Shown here one piece after another: positions 1-7,693 of a DNA stretch of 44,428 nt. Numbering within the stretch: the stretch's first letter is position 1; the number at the start of each line of letters is the position of its first letter. This stretch comes from Oscillospiraceae bacterium. GTDB lineage: Bacteria > Bacillota > Clostridia > Oscillospirales > Ruminococcaceae. Both the position numbers and the translations under genes were made by a program. The DNA is taken from contig JAQXHC010000029.1 of NCBI GenBank assembly GCA_029007035.1, positions 1-44,428 of the forward strand, written 5' to 3'. Under the pieces are notes generated by a model. The model did no database searches and was not told the DNA's origin. It was given only the letters and a program-made list of their open reading frames with translations.

Positions 1-1
1 G

Positions 2-76
2 GCAGAGGATTTGTACGAATACCTTGCAGAGGAAAGTGAGGGGTTCAGTCTTATTGCAGAAAGGAGAAAAGTCTGA
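2..76 (+). CDS. C-terminal end of a truncated gene, function unknown
   Basis: An open frame enters from the left edge and ends at a TGA at 74-76, giving 24 residues that are acidic then basic (tail LIAERRKV). It is cut by the window edge, so no start or domain is visible. The next 15 bases lead directly into a promoter, so this is the last gene of its unit. A small antitoxin-like or other helical protein is possible, but nothing here proves it. Confidence 0.45.
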   Translation, partial: AEDLYEYLAEESEGFSLIAERRKV

Positions 77-91
77 TTTTTTAAAAACCTC

Positions 92-120
92 TTGTAATCT
101 TCGGAAATATGTGGTATAAT
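92..120 (+). promoter_or_regulatory. Sigma-A promoter of the candidate RNA at 127-319
   Basis: TTGTAA at 92-97 and TATAAT at 115-120 with a 17-bp spacer. Transcription would begin near 127. No start codon with a ribosome binding site follows before the terminator at 284-319, so the product is probably a non-coding RNA. Confidence 0.75.
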
Positions 121-126
121 ATATAA

Positions 127-319
127 AACAAGATTAGACTATATTATTACGGAAGGCTAAGATGAATTTTTATGGGGGGTTCGAAAGTTCCTACCGTGTT
201 TTTGGAAAAGAGTCAGGATGATGACCTGAAAACCTCGTAGAATCGTCGTTTTTCAATGTCATCTATTTTGAGCAAGACAGACAAAAGTTCTCCCTACGAT
301 TGTACGGAGAACTTTTTTA
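127..319 (+). ncRNA. Candidate free-standing structured RNA, about 193 nt
   Basis: The unit has its own 17-bp-spaced promoter (92-120) and a strong terminator (284-319), but no credible reading frame. By eye it folds as a rod. AGATGA (160-165) pairs with TCATCT (259-264), CTACCGTGTTTT (191-202) pairs imperfectly with 229-240, and TCAGG (213-217) with CCTGA (225-229) closes a terminal hairpin. Between the first two stems lies a large open bubble (about 166-190 and 241-258). Size and bubble-in-a-rod shape resemble 6S RNA, but I cannot match conserved 6S sequence, so the family is left open. A riboswitch for the next gene is less likely because that gene has its own promoter at 424-452. Confidence 0.5.
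284..319 (+). terminator. Rho-independent terminator
   Basis: A 10-bp perfect inverted repeat (284-293 with 306-315, AAAGTTCTCC arm) followed by a run of T residues. It ends the RNA unit that starts at about 127. Confidence 0.8.
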
Positions 320-423
320 TTGCAGCTTATACTAATCCCCAAAACAACAGACAAAACGGCGGCAAAAATCCCGCACACTCAGTACATGGTACAGCCTGAA
401 ATAATCCATCAGGCAAATATTTC

Positions 424-452
424 TTGCATTTATCGGAATAATCTGTTATAAT
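424..452 (+). promoter_or_regulatory. Sigma-A promoter of the polysaccharide export operon
   Basis: TTGCAT at 424-429 and TATAAT at 447-452, spacer 17 bp. Transcription would start about 30 bases before the permease ATG at 492. The region 320-423 between the RNA terminator and this promoter shows nothing recognisable. Confidence 0.8.
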
Positions 453-491
453 AACTTTAGTAATGCTATATTGCTTTTAAGGTGGAATAAA

Positions 492-1268
492 ATGAACATA
501 TTCAAGGAACTTTATCTCTACAGAACCATGATTGCATCGCTGGTCAGAAAAGACCTTAAAGGACGCTATAAAGGTTCGGTTCTCGGTTTTCTGTGGACTT
601 TTATCAATCCGCTGCTGCAGCTGGGAGTATATACGCTTGTATTCCAGATGCTTCTCAAAAATCCCATGGAAAATTATTATATGCATCTGTTTGTCGCCCT
701 TGTACCGTGGATTTTCTTTTCCTCGGCGCTGACTACCGGCTCAAAAGCAGTTCTCGGACAGGCAAATATGGTAAAGAAAATCTACTTTCCACGCGAGGTT
801 ATGCCGATTTCCTATGCAACGAGCAGCTTTGTAAATATGCTGCTGTCGTTTGTTATAATTTTTGCGGTGCTGATTATTTCGCCGATCAAAATTCACCCGC
901 TGCTGCTTTTGTGGCTGCCGTATATTATGATTTTCCAGTATTTCCTTGTTGTGGGCGTAACTATGATCACCTCGTCGGTGACGGTGTATCTCCGCGATCT
1001 CGAGCATATCATGAGCGTTCTCACACAGGCATGGATGTATGCGTCTCCGGTAGTTTACCCTATCGACTATATTCCCGAACGCTACAGAAATATATATCTT
1101 CTCAATCCGATGTCTCCGATAATTCTCGCTTACCGCGATGTGCTGTACTTCGGAAAATGTCCGGAAACAAAAATAATCATCCTTATCGCTGCGGAATCAA
1201 CAGTCGTGCTGATCGCAGGCTTCCTTATATTCCACAAGCTGAAAAAACACTTTGCAGAGGAGCTGTAA
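492..1268 (+). CDS. ABC-2 type polysaccharide export permease (Wzm/TagG family)
   Basis: 258-residue membrane subunit of an ABC exporter moving an undecaprenyl-linked glycan or teichoic-acid-like polymer across the cytoplasmic membrane. The N-terminal region carries the family pattern VRKDLKGRYKGSVLGFLW before the first membrane span, followed by about six hydrophobic helices. The loop YASPVVYPIDYIPERYR and the downstream LNPMSPII are typical of Wzm/TagG permeases. The ATG at 492 is chosen over an in-frame ATG at 471 because AAGGTGG at 479-485 sits six bases before it. The ATPase partner follows with its start one base after this stop, so the two are translationally coupled. Confidence 0.92.
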   Translation: MNIFKELYLYRTMIASLVRKDLKGRYKGSVLGFLWTFINPLLQLGVYTLVFQMLLKNPMENYYMHLFVALVPWIFFSSALTTGSKAVLGQANMVKKIYFPREVMPISYATSSFVNMLLSFVIIFAVLIISPIKIHPLLLLWLPYIMIFQYFLVVGVTMITSSVTVYLRDLEHIMSVLTQAWMYASPVVYPIDYIPERYRNIYLLNPMSPIILAYRDVLYFGKCPETKIIILIAAESTVVLIAGFLIFHKLKKHFAEEL

Positions 1269-1269
1269 A

Positions 1270-2490
1270 ATGGCTGTAATTGAAGTTCGCGACGTAAAAA
1301 AGCATTTTAAGGTATACTTTGACAAGGGACACACCTTTAAGGAGAAAATACTTTTCAGAAACCGAAACCGCTACGAAGAACGTGCCGTGCTGAACGGAAT
1401 ATCGTTCAGCGTTGAAAAGGGCGAGGCTATCGGACTTGTGGGTCACAACGGCTGCGGCAAAAGTACGCTCCTTAAGCTTATGACAAAAATTATATATCCC
1501 GACAGCGGTTCTATCAAAATTCAGGGACGTATTTCAAGTCTTCTCGAACTTGGCGCAGGATTCCATCCCGATATGACCGGACGGGAAAATATTTATACAA
1601 ATGCCTCGATATTCGGTCTTACAAAAAAAGAAATTGAAAGCCGTATCGATGAGATAATAGAATTTTCCGAGCTTGAACAGTTCATCGACAATCCCGTGAG
1701 AACATATTCATCGGGAATGTATACAAGACTTGCCTTCTCCGTCGCAATCAACGTGGACGCCGATGTGCTGCTGATTGACGAAATTCTTGCTGTCGGCGAC
1801 GCCGCCTTTCAGGCGAAATGTTTTGAGAAACTCCTTGACATCAAAAGCAGAGGGACTACAATCGTTATTGTCTCTCACTCGCTGGCACAGGTTGAGAAAA
1901 TCTGTGAACGCTCAATATGGATTGACGGCGGAAAAATCCGCATGGAGGGCGCGCCTAACGAGGTTCACCCTGAATATCTCGAATATATGGGCATGAAACG
2001 CCGTGCAATTAACCACTCCGCGGCACAGAACAATACAGCAGGCAATGGCGGGGATAAATCAGAAGAACAGCCAAAGGAATTCATCGCTGAGATCACAAAG
2101 GCTGAGCTGACAGGCGAAAACGGCAACGACTCAGGCAAATTTCGCACAGGTGAAAAGGTGTCCCTTAAAATCCACTATAAAGCCGACCCATCGAAGCTCA
2201 ACGGCGTTCTTATCGGACTTATGTTCTATCGCAACGATAAGCTTCAGTGTTACGGAACGAACACTCAGCGAGAAAGACTGACAAATTTCACACTCAAAGA
2301 CGAGGGTACTATCACCTGCGACATAGACAGGCTCAATCTCGTGGCAGGCTCATACTGGATAGATATCGCCATCCGCGACAACGATATGTTCGCATACGAC
2401 TACAAAACTGCGGCTGTCAGATTCACCGTTTACAACAGCGTCGCTGAAGTAGGCGTTGCAAAGCTCGACCATAAATGGAATTTTGACTGA
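1270..2490 (+). CDS. Polysaccharide export ABC ATPase with C-terminal glycan-binding domain (Wzt family)
   Basis: 406 residues. The nucleotide-binding domain covers about residues 4-245. Walker A is GHNGCGKST at 58-66, the signature is YSSGMYTRLAFS, and Walker B is DVLLIDEIL. A basic insertion before Walker A is typical of the Wzt/TagH branch. Residues from about 265 to the end form a beta-rich domain like the Wzt C-terminal domain, which in some O-antigen exporters recognises the modified non-reducing end of the finished polymer. A charged linker joins the two parts. The ATG at 1270 is preferred over an in-frame one at 1252 because a GAGGAG-type ribosome binding site lies just upstream of it, inside the permease end. 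It pairs with the permease at 492-1268. Confidence 0.93.
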   Translation: MAVIEVRDVKKHFKVYFDKGHTFKEKILFRNRNRYEERAVLNGISFSVEKGEAIGLVGHNGCGKSTLLKLMTKIIYPDSGSIKIQGRISSLLELGAGFHPDMTGRENIYTNASIFGLTKKEIESRIDEIIEFSELEQFIDNPVRTYSSGMYTRLAFSVAINVDADVLLIDEILAVGDAAFQAKCFEKLLDIKSRGTTIVIVSHSLAQVEKICERSIWIDGGKIRMEGAPNEVHPEYLEYMGMKRRAINHSAAQNNTAGNGGDKSEEQPKEFIAEITKAELTGENGNDSGKFRTGEKVSLKIHYKADPSKLNGVLIGLMFYRNDKLQCYGTNTQRERLTNFTLKDEGTITCDIDRLNLVAGSYWIDIAIRDNDMFAYDYKTAAVRFTVYNSVAEVGVAKLDHKWNFD

Positions 2491-2666
2491 ATCCATGTAT
2501 GAGGCGTCCGTCTTCATTGGCATCTTTGTATGCCTTTTCGGCGGATTTTACTGAATACTGCATATTTTCACCTTGTTTCCGACATAATTGTGCTCAAAGA
2601 TCCGCACTTGCATTCTATACGGACAAATTCTGAAAGCAACGACCATACTCCGGGAGGTATTTTACT

Positions 2667-5090
2667 TTGAAAGAAAAAAAAATAAAAAATCGTCTCCCCG
2701 ACTGCGCGACTTATAGTCAGGGGGAACTTAATACATCAAATCCGATTGTAAAATTTATCAAGCGTCTCGGCAGAAAAATCACCTTTTGGTACGTTAATCC
2801 GTTTGGTGAAAAACAGAATGAATTCAACAAAGCCGCTGCCGATGCTATCTCTCAGCTTATTGAAAGCAAGGCAGACGACGAAACAATCAAAGCTGCTCTT
2901 GCTGACGAGCGCTCCTATGCTGCAAAGAATTTCAGCATAATAAGCCGTTCGTATGAGGAAATGACGCGCCGAATCAACGAGCTTGAAGAACGACTCGACA
3001 ATGAATCGAAAAAACGAATTGAGGGCGATGCAGTCGTGTCGGATAAGGCTGACCGTCTCCACGGCGAGTCCGGCAGAGAGCTTAACAGCTATGCCCGCAT
3101 ACGTCACCCCGAATATCGCATGAATGCACCGTTTTCTGACTGTCTGGATATTGGAAGCGAATTCACAAACGCTGTTACAAGGGAGCTTTGTGAGCTTCCT
3201 GAAAGCGAAATCGATGCCGATACATGGAGCGCGAATTATACAAGAGCTATGAAATATGAGCTTTTCCGCGTTGAAAATGATGCTGCAAAAAAAATCATTG
3301 CTGTTGTATGCAAGCGCTATATGCAGTGTATGGACATTGAAGCCGTCCGCAGCGAGGCTCTTGACCTTTACCGCCTGCTTAAAGAAAAAAGCGTTTACAA
3401 TATAAAAATGATTTCAATTGAGCCGGATCTGTCTGAAACGGTAAAAGCCGGCGAGGTTACGTGCATTCCCGAAAAAGGCGCGGGAAACTATATTGCAGGG
3501 CTTAATCCCCTTTTATGCGTATTCTGCGAAAGCTCACCCCACATAATCCGCTCCGACGGCTGTTCCATGATCATGAACAGGTCACTGTTCAAGCTCAGCG
3601 GTCAGAATCCGCTTCAGGAGATTTCCGACAGCACTCTTGCCGAGCTTGTTCATTTAAGCGATTTGGGACTCCACAGATACATTGTTCAGTCTGAAAAAGC
3701 CGCGGAAATAATGACCGAAAAAGGATTCCGCGAGCCGATGATTTCTTACCCGGTTATCAGAGGAGCAAAACTTCTGCCAAGAAAGCGAATATTTGATAAA
3801 AAATCCTATACAGTGGGATTCGCTTCCTCTCCTATGGATATGGCTCAGGCTGATGACAGAGGCATCGGTCTGCTCTGTGAAGCCGTTGAAGCCGCTCCCG
3901 ACATCAGCTTTGAGATTCTATGGAGATACGATTCCGCCGTAATTCCGTCAAAGCTCAGAGAATGCAGCAATTGCCGCATAATTTACGGAAAATACGATAT
4001 GACGGCGTTTTATTCCGAAATTGACTGTCTGCTTATTCCATATAAAACAATTAACTGCAACCATGCCTGCTCCCTTTCGGCTGTTGAAGCCATGCTTAAC
4101 GGAATTCCCGTTGTATGCACTGATGTTTCGGGTGTTTCCGAGGTCGTAAGCGAATGCGGAATAGGCGAAGTGACCTCCCCGGATCCCAACGGACTTGTAA
4201 AGGCTCTGCGCCTTGTTGCCGACAGATACAGCATATATCTCTCGCCGGTCAACAAGAAAAGACTTGACGCTATCCTTGACAACGATGACATCGTCAGCAT
4301 AATAGAATCGGAAGCCGAAAAACAGCTTCCCGTACGCCCTGTTACTCTCTTTGAATGGGACAGAAGACTCAGATTAAACGGCAAATATCTCGTCAAAGGG
4401 CACGACGCTATGAAGGAATACTATCAGCAGCAGGAAGTCGCCGATAAGTATACCGAAGTCCGGTTCACCTCAAGGGCACTGAAATATTTTGATATGCTCG
4501 AACGCTGCAATATAGGAATAATTCTCGAAAGCCGCTTCGGCGAGCAGAGACCGCGTATTCTTGACCTTGCCTGCGGCGACGGACGAATTACAAGCGAATG
4601 TATAAAGCACGGCAGCTGTGTTTCGGCTGATGCAAGCGATGCAATGCTCGGAATTGTGAACAGCCGGTTTGAAAACTGTGATAACAAGCCCGAAACACGG
4701 GTTTTTGATATCATAACCGACGAGCCGTGGGATAAATTCGATGCTGTAACCTGCTTCCGGTATGTAAGGCATTTCGAATATAATATAAGGCGAATACTCT
4801 ATAAAAAATTTGCCGAAAGCCTTAATGACGGCGGACTGCTGATAATGGACGTACCGAATATCGACTTTGAGCTTCGCCTTAAATCCGTTACAGGCTGGGA
4901 AAATTATAATATATACGATGTTTTCTGGACAAAGGAAAGAATCATCGAAGAACTTTCAGCCAATGGCTTTGAAGTCAGGTATATTATTCCCACCGGTGAG
5001 GGACTTATGACAAATATGCCGGAGGATATGCAGAAAATGCCCATGACATGGACTATCGGAGCAGTCAGAGCTCCGCGTCCGGAGAACTGA
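2667..5090 (+). CDS. Bifunctional GT4-type glycosyltransferase / SAM-dependent methyltransferase
   Basis: 807 residues, cytoplasmic. Residues 1-85 are an uncharacterised start (motif FWYVNPFGEKQNEFN). Residues about 90-120 are charged heptad-like helix, probably a short coiled coil. About 155-540 is a GT-B fold with the donor-binding stretch SLSAVEAMLNGIPVVCTD (469-486), as in family GT4. About 585-807 is a class I methyltransferase with motif I ILDLACGDGR (631-640). It starts at TTG, 9 bases after GGGAGG (2652-2657); no ATG is available nearby. The 176-base gap before it shows no further gene. Located right after Wzt, it probably extends and methylates the glycan that Wzm/Wzt exports; the sugar and the methylated position cannot be read from sequence. 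Confidence 0.85.
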   Translation: MKEKKIKNRLPDCATYSQGELNTSNPIVKFIKRLGRKITFWYVNPFGEKQNEFNKAAADAISQLIESKADDETIKAALADERSYAAKNFSIISRSYEEMTRRINELEERLDNESKKRIEGDAVVSDKADRLHGESGRELNSYARIRHPEYRMNAPFSDCLDIGSEFTNAVTRELCELPESEIDADTWSANYTRAMKYELFRVENDAAKKIIAVVCKRYMQCMDIEAVRSEALDLYRLLKEKSVYNIKMISIEPDLSETVKAGEVTCIPEKGAGNYIAGLNPLLCVFCESSPHIIRSDGCSMIMNRSLFKLSGQNPLQEISDSTLAELVHLSDLGLHRYIVQSEKAAEIMTEKGFREPMISYPVIRGAKLLPRKRIFDKKSYTVGFASSPMDMAQADDRGIGLLCEAVEAAPDISFEILWRYDSAVIPSKLRECSNCRIIYGKYDMTAFYSEIDCLLIPYKTINCNHACSLSAVEAMLNGIPVVCTDVSGVSEVVSECGIGEVTSPDPNGLVKALRLVADRYSIYLSPVNKKRLDAILDNDDIVSIIESEAEKQLPVRPVTLFEWDRRLRLNGKYLVKGHDAMKEYYQQQEVADKYTEVRFTSRALKYFDMLERCNIGIILESRFGEQRPRILDLACGDGRITSECIKHGSCVSADASDAMLGIVNSRFENCDNKPETRVFDIITDEPWDKFDAVTCFRYVRHFEYNIRRILYKKFAESLNDGGLLIMDVPNIDFELRLKSVTGWENYNIYDVFWTKERIIEELSANGFEVRYIIPTGEGLMTNMPEDMQKMPMTWTIGAVRAPRPEN

Positions 5091-5091
5091 A

Positions 5092-5877
5092 ATGGCAAGA
5101 ATTTATCCTCTGTTCAGCTCCAGCAAGGGCAATTCCTCATTCATAGGCAACGAAAAAGAAGGAGTTCTGATTGACTGCGGCGTAAGCTTCAGACGGCTGA
5201 GTGCCGCTCTTGAGGTCAACCGTATTCCAATTGAGGCTGTAAAAGCAGTATTCATAACCCACGAGCACAGCGACCACGTCAGCGGACTTAAAATGCTCAC
5301 AGGCAAAACAGGTATACCTGTTTACGGGCAGAAGCGTACTCTTCAGAGACTCTGTGACTCAGGCAGAATCGCCGCGGAATCCCCCGTTATTGATATGAGC
5401 GGAATCTCAATCTCCTGCGGAGGAATGGAGCTAAGCTGCTTCAACACTCCGCATGATACGATCCAGTCCTGCGGCTACAGGATCCACACTGCGGACGACC
5501 GCTGCTGCGCTGTATGTACCGATCTGGGACACGTTACGGACGAAATTCACCATGCACTTACAGGATGCAGGCTTGTCCTCATCGAATCCAATTATGATGA
5601 AAACATGCTCCGCACAGGAGGTTATCCTCTTTATCTGAAAGAACGGATACTTTCACAAAACGGTCATCTCTCAAACGACGACTGCGCTGTGGAGATCGGC
5701 AGACTGATTGAAAGCGGAACGACTCATTTTATTCTCGGTCATCTGAGTCAGGACAACAACCGACCTGTTTTAGCCGATTCTGCAGTTCAGGGTTATCTCA
5801 GAAACTATGCGCGCGGCAGAGACTATCTCCTCGGAGTAGCTCCCGTCGAAACCCGGGGAGGAGCAGTGATTTTCTGA
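5092..5877 (+). CDS. MBL-fold metallo-hydrolase, WalJ/YycJ-like
   Basis: 261 residues of a metallo-beta-lactamase fold. The metal-binding motif THEHSDH gives H57, H59, D61 and H62; further conserved features are the start LFSSSKGNS, the loop NTPHDT, DLGH and the late GHLSQDNN. These are typical of the YycJ/WalJ group, linked in Bacillota to cell-wall homeostasis and DNA-end processing; the exact substrate is not settled. The gene begins two bases after the transferase stop and overlaps rlmH by one base (TGATG). A WalJ-like gene beside rlmH is a common Bacillota arrangement. Confidence 0.85.
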   Translation: MARIYPLFSSSKGNSSFIGNEKEGVLIDCGVSFRRLSAALEVNRIPIEAVKAVFITHEHSDHVSGLKMLTGKTGIPVYGQKRTLQRLCDSGRIAAESPVIDMSGISISCGGMELSCFNTPHDTIQSCGYRIHTADDRCCAVCTDLGHVTDEIHHALTGCRLVLIESNYDENMLRTGGYPLYLKERILSQNGHLSNDDCAVEIGRLIESGTTHFILGHLSQDNNRPVLADSAVQGYLRNYARGRDYLLGVAPVETRGGAVIF

Positions 5878-6350
5878 TGAACATTAAGCTTATTACCGTC
5901 GGAAAACTGAAGGAGGATTATCTCCGTAATGCCTGCAGCGAATACATAAAACGGCTCTCGCGCTACTGCACATTTGAGCTTTATGAAACAGATGAATGCC
6001 GTCTGAGCGATAATCCCTCCGAAAAGGAAATTTCCGCGGCTCTCGAAAAAGAGGCTGATAAAATTTTAAAGCTTGCAAAGGGACTGATAATTCCACTCTG
6101 CATTGAGGGAAAACAATATACAAGCCCTGAGCTTTCACGGATTATTTCCGAAGCCGGAGTTGACGGATTCAGCTGTATCACATTCATAATCGGCAGCTCC
6201 TATGGGCTTTCCTCCAGAGTCAAAGCTGCGGGAAATATAATGCTTTCAATGTCGAAAATGACATTTCCTCATCAGCTTGCAAGAGTCATGCTTCTCGAAC
6301 AGATTTACCGTGCTTTCGGCATCGCCGGGGGAAGCAAATATCATAAATAA
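5877..6350 (+). CDS. rlmH: 23S rRNA (pseudouridine-1915 N3) methyltransferase RlmH
   Basis: 157 residues, the normal length for RlmH, a SPOUT-class dimeric enzyme that methylates pseudouridine 1915 in helix 69 of 23S rRNA on assembled 70S ribosomes. Visible hallmarks are the N-terminus MNIKLITVGKLKEDYLR, the SAM-binding knot segment FIIGSSYGLS and the C-terminal HQLARVMLLEQIYRAF followed by GGSKYHK. The start codon shares one base with the preceding stop, so it is translationally coupled to the WalJ-like gene. It is a housekeeping gene embedded in a glycan-synthesis neighbourhood. Confidence 0.95.
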   Translation: MNIKLITVGKLKEDYLRNACSEYIKRLSRYCTFELYETDECRLSDNPSEKEISAALEKEADKILKLAKGLIIPLCIEGKQYTSPELSRIISEAGVDGFSCITFIIGSSYGLSSRVKAAGNIMLSMSKMTFPHQLARVMLLEQIYRAFGIAGGSKYHK

Positions 6351-6371
6351 AACGCAACGGAGATTTTTATC

Positions 6372-7079
6372 ATGAAAAAAATGCGATTACTCTGTCCTTT
6401 TGGACCAAAAGATACGCCATGGATAGCAGCAGGAGCGATTCTTGGCTCTTTCATATCGCTTTTTGTGCTTGCTTTCGCGCTGACGGGGGAATCGGCTCAC
6501 CCGTTTATCCTGTTCCTCGTGACCTTTGCAGGCGTGTTAGGAGGTATACTGCTTCTTGCTCACCTTGCTGCATATGTACCGAACAGAGTCGAAAAAGACG
6601 AGATCCGACGTGCAAAGCCCCTTGAATGGAGAGAAGCCTCTGAAACCGATCTACAGGCAGCAAAGGATCGCCACAAATTCAACTGGGTTGTATTCGCCGT
6701 ACTGGGAGTCAGCGCTCTCTACATATTTTTCGATATGATGCAGCACAGAAATTTCGACGCATTTTACATAATTTTTCTCTTAATTATCATTGCTGCTCTG
6801 GCTTTGTATACTGCCTTTCAGATTGTAAACAACCGCTTCTGGAGCGATAAAAATTTTCTGCTTACGGAATGCGCCGAAACTTCTGTTTTTGACGTTATCG
6901 AGGTTCGCCGACGCCAGCGTTATCATACCGAAACCGTCTATTATATGGTGGTTTTCCTCGAGGACGGAAAATATTATTTCAAGCAGTACGACAACTCGTA
7001 CATATGCAGTAAGATTCATATTATCAGACGCGGAAACCGCTACACCTACGTTCAGTGCGATTCGGACGGTTCGGAATAA
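6372..7079 (+). CDS. Membrane protein of unknown function, four predicted spans
   Basis: 235 residues. Hydrophobic spans lie at about 17-38 (IAAGAILGSFISLFVLAFAL), 43-67, 105-122 and 131-152, arranged as two hairpins separated by a charged stretch. The last 75 residues are soluble and beta-rich (TETVYYMVVFLEDGKYYFKQ). No family is recognised. It lies 21 bases after rlmH and likely shares its transcript. A new promoter starts right at its stop codon, marking it as the last gene of the first unit. Confidence 0.7.
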   Translation: MKKMRLLCPFGPKDTPWIAAGAILGSFISLFVLAFALTGESAHPFILFLVTFAGVLGGILLLAHLAAYVPNRVEKDEIRRAKPLEWREASETDLQAAKDRHKFNWVVFAVLGVSALYIFFDMMQHRNFDAFYIIFLLIIIAALALYTAFQIVNNRFWSDKNFLLTECAETSVFDVIEVRRRQRYHTETVYYMVVFLEDGKYYFKQYDNSYICSKIHIIRRGNRYTYVQCDSDGSE

Positions 7080-7108
7080 TTGACATATTTTTCAAAATGC
7101 GGTAAAAT
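7080..7108 (+). promoter_or_regulatory. Strong sigma-A promoter
   Basis: Consensus TTGACA at 7080-7085 and TAAAAT at 7103-7108, spacer 17 bp. It begins one base after the preceding stop codon and serves the genes at 7176 and 7694. Confidence 0.85.
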
Positions 7109-7175
7109 TTAAACGGTATATATATTTCCGCACAGCTGAAAATAATAAATAACAAATGTAAGGGATGTTGATTAA

Positions 7176-7667
7176 ATGACAGATGCGAAAATTTACTCGG
7201 ATATCTTTGATATTGTAAGCGAAAATTATAAAAAAACCGGCGGTTCTTTCGGAGTGTCAAAAACCGCCTATCTCCACCTTGCCGCAGATAATCCGTCAGA
7301 TGTGGACGTTTACGAGCTTTCCAAGGAGAATGACAACAGAGTTTTCCTTGAAAAGTGCTATATGTCGTTTCTGAAAAGACTTGCCGATGAGCGGGCTTTT
7401 GAAAGCTGGACTCCACGCTTTGAATTGCCGAAAAGCGAATATCAGCGGCTTCTGGTCATCACAATGATCGGTTCGGCGGAATATGACCGTGCACAAATCA
7501 GGGCATACAACAATATCTATTCACAGAAAAACGTCTACGGAGGAAAGCTTGAAACGATTTCGGCTACAACAGGTATGACCATGCCGGATAAGCTGCTGAA
7601 GCTCTACCGTAAGCAGCCTGAGTTCCTCAAAAAAATCGAGCGGAAAATCGCGGGAATCAAAAACTGA
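7176..7667 (+). CDS. Conserved-looking hypothetical protein, 163 aa
   Basis: Soluble, charged protein with no signal peptide or membrane span and no motif I recognise. It is predicted mainly helical, with aromatic and basic residues near the end (LLKLYRKQPEFLKKIERKI). The start is supported by AAGGGA about ten bases upstream and by a consensus promoter at 7080-7108. It is the first gene of a two-gene unit with the double glycosyltransferase 26 bases downstream, so a helper role in glycan synthesis is possible, but this is only context. Confidence 0.65.
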   Translation: MTDAKIYSDIFDIVSENYKKTGGSFGVSKTAYLHLAADNPSDVDVYELSKENDNRVFLEKCYMSFLKRLADERAFESWTPRFELPKSEYQRLLVITMIGSAEYDRAQIRAYNNIYSQKNVYGGKLETISATTGMTMPDKLLKLYRKQPEFLKKIERKIAGIKN

Positions 7668-7693
7668 CAAGCTGACGAAAGGAATATTAAGAT

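Noticed and set aside
174..192. tRNA T-arm (GGTTCGAA)
   Set aside because: The GGTTCGAA has no acceptor, D or anticodon arms around it.
593..1279. 228-codon frame overlapping the permease
   Set aside because: Same-strand shadow in another frame of the Wzm-type gene; low-quality, Cys/Arg-rich translation.
2494..2553. 19-codon hydrophobic frame between Wzt and the transferase fusion
   Set aside because: No ribosome binding site and too short to judge; probably chance.
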